64,000 bases of DNA from Cristatella mucedo (taxonomy: Eukaryota; Bryozoa; Phylactolaemata; Cristatellidae): contig WPIO01000292.1 of assembly GCA_009760855.2 (NCBI GenBank), positions 1-64,000 on the forward strand. The letters are read 5' to 3'. This document shows, in pieces, positions 37,428 to 47,100 of this stretch. The translations under genes were made by a program, and so were the position numbers. The notes below the pieces were generated by a model. That model was not told the origin of the DNA. It did no database searches and saw only the letters and a program-made list of their open reading frames with translations. Position 1 is the first letter of the stretch; every line of letters begins with the position of its first letter.

Positions 37428-37987
37428 AATGCTTGAAACAAGGTGCAGCAATCTGCTGCCAGCTTGTACACGGTCGGAGGAGCTGATTTGAAGTTTCTAG
37501 ATATACCGCGATCTGCTGGGAATACGTGCGAAATGAGTTATTTGAGTGCGAAATGCTTGAAACAAGGTGCTCCACTCTGCTGCCAGCCAGTACACGCTCG
37601 GAGGAGCTAATTTGAAGTTTCTAGATATTCCGCGATCTGCTGCGAACACTGTGCAAAATGAGTTATCAAACTGCGAAATGCTTGAAACAAGGTGCAGCAA
37701 TCTGCTTCCAGCTTGTACACGCTCGGAGGAGCTGATTTGAAGTTTCTAGATATTCCGCGATCTGCTGGGAATACGTGCGAAATGAGTTATTTGAGTGCGA
37801 AATGCTTGAAACAAGGTGCAGCACTCCACTGCCAGCTACCGCACGCTCCGAAGAGCAGATTTGACGTTTCTGGATATTTTGCGATCTGCTGCGAACTCGT
37901 GCGAAATTAGTTATTCGAGTGCCAAACGCTTGAAACAAGGTGCAGCACTCTGCTGCCAGCCACCGCAGGCTCCGACGAGCCGATTTA
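37428..37987. repeat. Long-range repeat copy 1a (partner 39,412-39,971)
   Basis: About 560 bp (4.5 monomers of differing subtype) recurs 1,984 bp downstream, which is exactly 16 x 124. The only difference I found is C to T near 37830 versus 39814. Upstream of 37428 and downstream of 37987 the copies diverge. This is a higher-order repeat signature or a recent segmental duplication. Confidence 0.88.
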
Positions 37988-38627
37988 AAGTTTCTACATA
38001 TTCCGCGATCTGCTGCGAACTCGTGCGAAAGGTGTTATTCGAGTGCGAAATGCTCAAAACAAGGTGCAGCACTCTGCTGCCAGCCAGCGCACGCTCCGAC
38101 ATGCAGATTTAAAGTTTTCTAGATATTCCTCGATCTGCTGCGAACACGTGCAAAATGAGTTTTTTTGAGTGAGAAATGCTTTGAAACAAGGTGCAGCACT
38201 CTGCTGCCAGCCAGCGCACGCTCCGACATGCAGATTTGAAGTTTCTGGATATTCCGCGATCTGCTGCGAACTGGGCAAAGTAATTTATTCAAGTGCGAAA
38301 TGCTTAAAGCAAGGTTGCAGCACTCTGCTGCCAGCCAGCAAACGTTCGACATGCAGATTCGAAGTTTGTAGATATTCCGCGATCTGCTGCGAACTCGTGC
38401 GAAATGAGTTTTTCAACTGCGAAATGCTTAAAACAAGATGCAGCACTCTGCTGCCAGCCAGTTAACGCTCCGAAAAGCTTCTGAAGTTTCTGTATATTTC
38501 GTGATCTGCTTTAAACTCGTGCAAAATGAGTTATTTAAGTGCGAAATGCTTCAAGCAAGGTGCAGCACTCTGCTGCCAGCCAGCAAACGCTTCGACATGC
38601 AGATTTGAAGTTTCTACATATTCCGCG

Positions 38628-39178
38628 ATTTGCTGCGAACTCGTGCAAAATGAGTTATTCCAGTGCGAAATGCTCAAAACAAGGTGCAGCACTCTGCTGC
38701 CAGCCAGAACACACTCCAATGGGCAGATTTGAAGTTTCTAGATATTCTGCGATCTGCTGCCAACACGTGCGAAATGAGTTATTTGAGTGCGAAATGCTTG
38801 AAACAAGGTGCAGCACTCTACTTCCGGCTACCGCACCCTCCAAATAGCAGATTTGAAGTTTCTAGATATTCCGCGATCTGCTGGGAATACGTGCGAAATG
38901 AGTTAGTTGAGTGCGAAATGTTTGAAACAAGGTGCAGCACTCTACTGCCAGCTACCACACGCTCCGAAGAGCAGATTTGAAGTTTCGGGATATTTTGCGA
39001 TCTGCTGCGAACTCGTGCGAAATGAGTTATTCGAGTGCGAAATGCTTGAAACAAGGTGCAGCACTCTGCTGCCAGCCAGCAAACGCTTCGACATGCAGAT
39101 TTGAAGTTTCTAGATATACCGTGATCTTCTGCTAACTCGTGCGGAATTTGTTATTCGAGTGCCAATTCTCGAAACAAG
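38628..39178. repeat. Long-range repeat copy 1b (partner 40,462-41,012)
   Basis: About 551 bp appears identical to 40462-41012 at an offset of 1,834 bp. That is the 1,984-bp offset minus 150 bp, and the 150 bp are missing in the downstream copy (38478-38627 has no counterpart). The match ends near 39178, where AAGGTGCAGCACTCTACTTCC is replaced by AAGCTGCAGCACTCTGGTGCC in the partner. Confidence 0.88.
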
Positions 39179-39411
39179 GTGCAGCACTCTACTTCCGGCA
39201 ACCGCACTCTCCGAATAGCAGATTTTTAGTTTCTGGATATTCCGCGATTTGCTGCGAACTGGTGCAAAGTGATTTATTCAAGTGCGAAATGCTCCAAACA
39301 AGGTGCAGCACTCTGTTGCCAGCCAGCCCATGCTCCAACGAGCAGATTTAAAGTTTTTAGATATTCCGCGATCTGCTGCGAACACGTGCAAAATGAGTTA
39401 TTAAACTGCGA

Positions 39412-39971
39412 AATGCTTGAAACAAGGTGCAGCAATCTGCTGCCAGCTTGTACACGGTCGGAGGAGCTGATTTGAAGTTTCTAGATATACCGCGATCTGC
39501 TGGGAATACGTGCGAAATGAGTTATTTGAGTGCGAAATGCTTGAAACAAGGTGCTCCACTCTGCTGCCAGCCAGTACACGCTCGGAGGAGCTAATTTGAA
39601 GTTTCTAGATATTCCGCGATCTGCTGCGAACACTGTGCAAAATGAGTTATCAAACTGCGAAATGCTTGAAACAAGGTGCAGCAATCTGCTTCCAGCTTGT
39701 ACACGCTCGGAGGAGCTGATTTGAAGTTTCTAGATATTCCGCGATCTGCTGGGAATACGTGCGAAATGAGTTATTTGAGTGCGAAATGCTTGAAACAAGG
39801 TGCAGCACTCCACTGCCAGCTACTGCACGCTCCGAAGAGCAGATTTGACGTTTCTGGATATTTTGCGATCTGCTGCGAACTCGTGCGAAATTAGTTATTC
39901 GAGTGCCAAACGCTTGAAACAAGGTGCAGCACTCTGCTGCCAGCCACCGCAGGCTCCGACGAGCCGATTTA
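39412..39971. repeat. Long-range repeat copy 2a (partner 37,428-37,987)
   Basis: This is the downstream copy of the first identical block, 16 monomers away. After 39971 it continues as AAAGTTCATAGATCTTCC whereas copy 1 continues AAAGTTTCTACATATTCC, so homology is broken between blocks a and b of the repeat. Confidence 0.88.
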
Positions 39972-40027
39972 AAGTTCATAGATCTTCCGCGATCTGCTGC
40001 GAACTCGTGAGAAGTGTGTTATTCGAG

Positions 40028-40322
40028 TGCGAAATGCTGAAAACAAGGTGCAGCACTCTGTTGCCAGCCAGCATACGCTCCGACAAGCAGATTAGAAGTT
40101 TCTAGATATTCCTCGATCTGCTGCGAACACGTGCAAAATGAGTTTTTTGAGTGAGAAATGCTTGAAACGAGGTGCAGCACTCTACTTCCGGCTACCGCAC
40201 TCTCCGAATACTAGATTTGAAGTTCCTGGATATTCCGCGATTTGCTGCGAACTGGTGCAAAGTAATTTATTCAAGTGCGAAATGCTTAAAGCAAGGTGCA
40301 GCACTCTGCTGCCAGCCAGCAA
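40028..40322. repeat. Triplicated subtype block, copy 1
   Basis: A ~295-bp run includes ATGCTGAAAACAAGG, CTGTTGCCAGCC, GATTAGAAG, ATTCCTCGATC, GAGTTTTTTGAGTGAG, CTACTTCCGGC, ATACTAGATTTG and AAAGTAATTTATTC. It recurs near-identically at 42481-42775 (offset 2,453 bp) and 43721-44015 (a further 1,240 bp, exactly 10 x 124). The differences are single substitutions. Confidence 0.85.
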
Positions 40323-40461
40323 ACGTTCGACAAGCAGATTCGAAGTTTGTAGATATTCCGCGATCTGCTGCGAACACGTGCAAAATGAGTTTTTCAACTG
40401 CGAAATGCTTAAAACAAGGTGTAGCACTCTGCTGCCAGCCAGTTTAACGCTCCGAAAAGCT

Positions 40462-41012
40462 ATTTGCTGCGAACTCGTGCAAAATGAGTTATTCCAGTGC
40501 GAAATGCTCAAAACAAGGTGCAGCACTCTGCTGCCAGCCAGAACACACTCCAATGGGCAGATTTGAAGTTTCTAGATATTCTGCGATCTGCTGCCAACAC
40601 GTGCGAAATGAGTTATTTGAGTGCGAAATGCTTGAAACAAGGTGCAGCACTCTACTTCCGGCTACCGCACCCTCCAAATAGCAGATTTGAAGTTTCTAGA
40701 TATTCCGCGATCTGCTGGGAATACGTGCGAAATGAGTTAGTTGAGTGCGAAATGTTTGAAACAAGGTGCAGCACTCTACTGCCAGCTACCACACGCTCCG
40801 AAGAGCAGATTTGAAGTTTCGGGATATTTTGCGATCTGCTGCGAACTCGTGCGAAATGAGTTATTCGAGTGCGAAATGCTTGAAACAAGGTGCAGCACTC
40901 TGCTGCCAGCCAGCAAACGCTTCGACATGCAGATTTGAAGTTTCTAGATATACCGTGATCTTCTGCTAACTCGTGCGGAATTTGTTATTCGAGTGCCAAT
41001 TCTCGAAACAAG
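40462..41012. repeat. Long-range repeat copy 2b (partner 38,628-39,178)
   Basis: This follows a deletion junction at about 40455-40462, where CCGAAAAGC joins directly to TATTTGCTGCGAAC, skipping the 150 bp present in copy 1. From there it appears identical to the partner for about 551 bp. Confidence 0.88.
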
Positions 41013-42480
41013 CTGCAGCACTCTGGTGCCAGCTGCCGCACGCTCCGAAAAGCAGATTTGAAGTTTATAGATCTTCCACGATCTGCTGCGACATCGTGTG
41101 AAGTCTGTTATTCGAGTTCGAAATGCTTGAAACAAGGTGCAGCACTCTGCTGCCAGCCAGAGTACGCTTTGACATGCTGATTTGAAGTAGCTAGACATTC
41201 CGCGATCTGCTGCGAACTCGTGCGAAATGAGTTACTCAAGTGCGAAATGCTTAAAACGAGGTTTAGCACTCTGCTGCCAGCCAGCCCACGCTCCAACGAG
41301 CAGATTTAAAGTTTCTGGATATTACGCGATCTGCTGTGAACATGTTCGAAATGAGCTATTTGAGTGCCTAATGCTTGAAACGAGGTGCAGCACTCTACTG
41401 CCAGCTACCGCTCGCTGCTATGAGCAGTTTTGAAGTTTCTGGATATTCCGCGATTTGCTGCGAACTGGTGCAAAAAGAGTTATTCAAGTGCGAAATGCTT
41501 TAAACATGGTGCAGCACTCTCCTGCCAGCCAGCACACGCTGCGACATGCAGATTTGGGAGTTTTCTATATATTCCGCTATATGCTGCAAACCTGTGCGAA
41601 ATGAGTTATTTAACTGCGAAATGCTTGCAACAAGGTGCAGCACTCTTCTTTGAGCCAGCAAACGCTTTGACATGCAGATTTGAAGTTTCTAGATGTTCAG
41701 CAATCCGCTGCGAACAGGTGCGAAATGAGTTATTTAAGTGCGAAATGCTTGAAACAAGGTGCAGCACTCTACAGCCAGCTACCGCTCGCTGCTATGAGCA
41801 GATTTGAAGTTTCTGGATATTCCGCGATTAGCTGGGAACTGGTGCAAAATTAGTTATTCAAGTGCGAAATGTTTAAAGCAAAGTGCAGCACTCACCTGCC
41901 AGCCAGCACACGTTCGACAAGCAGATTTGAAGTTTCTAGATATTCCGCTATATGCTGCAAACTCGTGCGAAGTGAGTTATTGAATTGCGAAATGCTTAAA
42001 ACAAGGTGCAGCACTCTGCTGCCCGCCAGCACACACTCCAACGAGAAGATTGGAAGTTTCTAGATATTCCGCGATCTGCTGCGAACTCGTGCGAAATGAG
42101 TTTTTCACTTGCGAAATGCTCAAAACAAGTTGCAGCACTCTGCTGCCCGCCAGAAGACCCTCCAACGAGGAGATTTGAAGTTTCTAGATATTCCGCGATA
42201 TGCTGGTAACACGTGCGAAATGAGTTATTCGAGTGCGAAATGCTTGAAACGAGGTGCAGCACTCTACTTCCGGCTACCGCACGCTCCGAATAGCAGATTT
42301 GAAGTTTCTAGATATTCCGTAATCTGCTGCAAACTCGTGCGGAATTTGTTATTCGAGTGCCAATTCTCGAAACAAGCTGCAGCATTCTGTTGCCAGCTGC
42401 CGCACGCTCCGAAAAGCAGATTTGAAGTTTATTGACCTTCCGAGATCTGCTGCGAACTCGTGAGAAGTGTGTTATTCGAG

Positions 42481-42775
42481 TGCGAAATGCTGAAAACAAG
42501 GTGCAGCACTCTGTTGCCAGCCAGCATACGCTCCGACAAGCAGATTAGAAGTTTCTAGATATTCCTCGATCTGCTGCGAACACGTGCAAAATGAGTTTTT
42601 TGAGTGAGAAACGCTTGAAACGAGGTGCAGCACTCTACTTCCGGCTACCGCACGATCCGAATACTAGATTTGAAGTTTCTGGATATTCCGCGATTTGCTG
42701 CGAACTGGTGCAAAGTAATTTATTCAAGTGCGAAATGCTTAAAGCAAGGTGCAGCACTCTGCTGCCAGCCAGCAC
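42481..42775. repeat. Triplicated subtype block, copy 2
   Basis: This is the middle copy of the ~295-bp block. It carries GAGTGAGAAACGCTTG and CGCACGATCCG, with the latter shared with copy 3 but not copy 1. Copies 2 and 3 are therefore closer to each other, in line with their shorter 1,240-bp separation. Confidence 0.85.
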
Positions 42776-43720
42776 ACATTCGACAAGCAGATTTGAAGTT
42801 TCTAGATGTTCAGCGTTCCGCTGCGAACTCGTGCGAAATGAGTTATTCAAGTGCGAAATGCTTGAAACGAGGTGCAGCACTCTACTGCCAGCCAGCCTAC
42901 GCTCCAACTAGCAGATTTTAAGTTTCTAGATATTCCGCGATCTGCAGCGAACAGGTGCAAAATAAGTTATTCAACTGCGAAATGCTTGAAACAAGGTGCA
43001 GCAATCTGCTACCAGCCAGTACACGCACCGAGGAGCAGATTTGAAGTTTCTAGATATTTCGCGATCTGCTGCGAATAAGTGCGAAATAAGTTACTTGAGT
43101 GCGAAATGCTTAAAACTAGGTGCAGCACTCTACTGCCAGCTACAGCTCGCTGCTATGAGCAGTTTTGAAGTTTCTGGATATTCCGCGATTTGCTGCGAAC
43201 TGGTGCAAAATGAGTTATTCAAGTGCGAAAATGTTTAAAGCAGGTGCAGCACTCTCCTGCCAGCCAGCACACGTTCGACAAGCAGATTTTGAAGTTTCTA
43301 GATATTCCGCTATATGCTGCAAAACTCGTGCGAAGTGAGTGTTTGAATTGCGAAATGCTTAAAACAAGGTGCAGCACTCTGCTGCCCGCCAGCACACACT
43401 CCAACGAGCAGATTTGAAGTTTCTAGATATTCCGCGATCTGCTGCGAACAGGTGCAAAATGAGTTATTCAACTGCGAAATGCTTGCAACAAGGTGCCCCA
43501 CTCTTCTTTCAGCCAGCAAACGCTTAGACATGCAGATTTGAAGTTTCTAGATGTTCTGCTATCCGCTGCGAACTTGTGCGAAATGAGCTTTTCAAGTGCG
43601 AAATGCTTAAAACGAGTTCCAGCACTCTGCTGCCAGCCAGCCCACGCTCCAACGAGCAGATTTAAAGTTTCTGGATATTTCGCGATCTGCAGCGAACTCG
43701 TGCGAAATGAGTTATTCAAG

Positions 43721-44015
43721 TGCGAAATGCTGAAAACAAGGTGCAGCACTCTGTTGCCAGCCAGCAAACGCTCCGACAAGCAGATTAGAAGTTTCTAGAT
43801 ATTCCTCGATCTGCTGCGAACACGTGCAAAATGAGTTTTTTGAGTGAGAAATGCTTGAAACGAGGTGCAGCACTCTACTTCCGGCTACCGCACGATCCGA
43901 ATACTAGATTTGAAGTTTCTGGATATTCCGCGATTTGCTGCGAACTGGTGCAAAGTAATTTATTCAAGTGCGAAATGCTTAAAGCAAGGTGCAGCACTCT
44001 GCTGCCAGCCAGCAA
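43721..44015. repeat. Triplicated subtype block, copy 3
   Basis: This is the third copy of the block, 10 monomers after copy 2. It is followed by AGCAAACGCTTCGACATGC, a family-2 subtype seen also near 38581 and 39080. Indel noise begins about 150 bp after it. Confidence 0.85.
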
Positions 44016-44159
44016 ACGCTTCGACATGCAGATTTGAAGTTTCTAGATATTCCGCGATTTGCTGCGAACTCGTCCAAAATGAGTTATTCCAGTCCGAAAT
44101 GCTTAAAGCAAGGTGCAGCACTCTGCTCCCAGCTAGTAAATGCTTCGACATGCAGATTT

Positions 44160-47100
44160 GAAGTTTTCTAGATGTTCAGCGTTCCGCTTGCGAACTCGTG
44201 CGAAATGAGTTATTGAAGTGCGAACTGCTTGAAACGAGTTGCAGCACTCTGCTGCCAGCCAGCCCACGCTCCAACGAGCAGATTTAAGGTTTCTAGATAT
44301 TCCGCGATCTTCTGCGAACAGGTGCAAAATGAGTTTATTCAAACTGCGAAATGCTTGTTTAAAACAAGGTGCAGCAATCTGCTACCAGCCAGTATACGCT
44401 ACGAGGAGCAGATTTGAAGTTACTAGATATTTCGCGATCTGCTGCGAACTCGTGCGAAACGTGTTATTTACGTGCGAAATGCTTTAAACAAGGTGCAGCA
44501 CTCTGCTACTGCAGCTACAGCACGCTCGGAAGAGCAGATTTGAAGTTTCTGGATATTCCACGATCTGCTGCAAACTCGTGCGAAATTACTTATTCAAGTG
44601 CGAAACGCTTAAAACAAGGTGCAGCACTCTGCTGCCAGCCAGCAAACGCTTCGACATGCAGATTTGAAAGTTTCTAGATACTCCGCTATATGCTGCAAAA
44701 CCTGTGCGAAATGAGTTTATTCAACTGCGAAATGCTTGCAACAGGGTGGCAAGCAACTCTTCTTTCAGCCAGCAAAACGCTTTGACATGCAGATTTGAAG
44801 TTTCTAGATGATCAGCGATCCGCTGCGAACACGTGTGCAAAATGAGTTATTTTAACTGTGCAATGCTTGCAACAAGGTGCAGCACTCTCTTTTGAGCCAG
44901 CAAACGCTTTCACATGCAGATTTGAAGTTTCTAGATGTTCAGCGATCTGCTGCGAAACAGGTGCGAAATGACTTTATTTAAGTGCGAAATGCTGAAACAA
45001 GGTGCAGCACTCTACAGCCAGCTACCGCTCCGCTGCTATGAGCAGATTTGGCGAAATGCTCAAAACAAGTTGCAGCACTCTGCTGCCCGCCAGCAGACAC
45101 TCTAACGAGGAGATTTGAAGTTTCTAGATATTCCGCGATCTGCTGGTAACACGTGCGAAATGAGTTTTTTTGAGTGCGAAATGCTTGAAACTGGTTGCAG
45201 CACTCTGCTGCCAGCCAGCAAACGCTTCGACATGCAGATTTGACGTTTTATAGATATTCCGTGATCTGCTGCGAACTCGTTGCGGAATTTGTTTTAGTTT
45301 GAGTGCCGAATCTCGAAACAAGAAGAGCAGCTCTTTAGTGCCAGCTTACTGCATGCTCCGAAATGCAGAATTTTGAAGTTTCTAAATATTTTGGTGATCT
45401 GCTTAAAAAACTCGTGAAAAATGAGTTATTCAAGTGCGAAAAGGCTTAAAGCAAAGTGCAGCACTCTGCTGCATGCCACCCGCACGCTTCCGACGAGCAG
45501 ATTTAAAGATCATAGATCTTCCGCGATCTGCTGCGAACTCGTGAGAAGTACATATGTTATTCGAGTGCGAAATGCTGAAAAACAAGGTGCAGCACTCAGC
45601 TGCAAGCCAGCATATGCTCCGACAAGCAGATTTAAAGTTCCTAGATATTCCTCGATCTGCTGCGAACCCGTGCAAAATGAGTTTTGTGAGAGTGCATAAT
45701 GCTTTGAAACAAGGTGCAGCACTCTACTTCCGGCAACCTCACTCTCCGAATAGAAGATTTTAAGTTCTGGATATTCCGCGATTTGCTGCGAACTGGTGCA
45801 AAGTGATTTATTCAAGTGCGAAATGCCTCCACAACAAGGTGCAGCACTCTGCTGCCAGCCAGCCCACGCTCCAACGAGCAGATTTAAAAGTTCTAGATAT
45901 TCCGCGATCTGCTGCGAACTCGAGCAAAATGAGTTATTAAACTGCGAAATGCTTGAAACAGGTGCAGCAATCTGCTGCCAGCTTGTACCAAAAACACGCT
46001 CGGAGGAGCTGATTTGAAGTTTTCTAGATATTCCGCGATCTGCCTGGGAATACGTGCGAAATGAGTTATTGACTTGCGAAATGCTCAAAACAAGGTGCAG
46101 CACTCTGCTGCTAGCCAGTACACGCTCGGAGGAGCTGATTTGAAGTTTCTAGATATTCCGCGATCTGCTGCGAACACTGTGGAAAATGAGTTATTAAACT
46201 GCGAAATGCTGGAAACAAGGTGCAGCATTCTGCTTTTTTCCAGCTTGTACACGCTAGGAAAGCTGATTTTTGAAGTTTCTAGATATTCCGCGATCTGCTA
46301 GGAATACGTGCGAAATGAGTTTTATTTGAAGTGCGAAATGCTTGAAACAAGGTGCAGCACTCTACTGCCAGCTACCGCACGCTCCGAGAGAGCAGATTTT
46401 TGAATTTTCTGGATATTTTGCGATCTGCTGCGAACTCGTGGCGAAATTAGTCCTTTTTCGAGTGCGAAAATGCTTGAAACAAGGTGTGGCACTCTGCTGC
46501 CAGCCAGCTAACACACCGTCGGGTAGATTTGAAGTTTCTAGATATTCCGCGATCTGTTGCGAACTCGTGAGGAATTTTGTTATTCGAGTGCCAATTCTCT
46601 CGAAACAAGCTGCAGCACTCTGGTGCCAGCTGCCGCACGCTCCCGAAAAAGCAGATTAGAAGTTTATAGATCTTCCACGATCTGCGGCGACACTCGTCGT
46701 CCGAAGTCTGTTCTACGAGTTCGAAGGCTTGACGTGCGAAATGCTTTAAACAAGGTGCAGCACTCTTCTGCCAGCCAGCACGTGCTCCGACATTCAGATT
46801 TAAAGTTTCTACATATTCAGCGTGCCGCTGCGAACTAATGCGAAATGAGTTTTATTCAAGTGCGAAATGCTTTAAAACGAGGTGCCGGCACCTCGCCAGC
46901 ACTTCCACCAGCCATCACATTACCCCACGACATCAGATTTTGAAGTTTTTAAATATTCCGCGATATCAGTGAACACGTTCGAAATGAGCTATTTAAGTGC
47001 GAAATGCTTGAAACGGTTGCAGCACTCTACTGCCAGCCAGCTCACACACCACTAGTCGCAGATTTAAAGTTTCTAGATATGCCGCGATCTGCAGCGACAG

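Larger units (their letters stand above)
37306..44159. repeat. Family-2 124-bp satellite, clean diverged block D (~55 monomers)
   Basis: Monomers keep the 124-bp length and order of family 1 but differ at about 11-12 positions. Position 13 T becomes G or A, 19 T to A, 41 T to C, 46 G to A, 58-59 AT often GA, 78 C to G (creating TCTAGA), 94 G to C, 112 C to T, 114 T to A, and 121 and 123 change (TTATTTACG becomes TTATTCAAG or TTATTTGAG). Unlike family 1, neighbouring monomers differ by many substitutions, so several subtypes coexist, for example TACTTCCGGCTACCG, AGCTTGTACACGCTCGG and GCTCGCTGCTATGAGC. Similarity reappears at multi-monomer distances. CACGTG is frequent where CACGTGC replaces CTCGTGC. 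There are no genes; open frames on either strand are fragmentary and follow the repeat. Confidence 0.93.
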
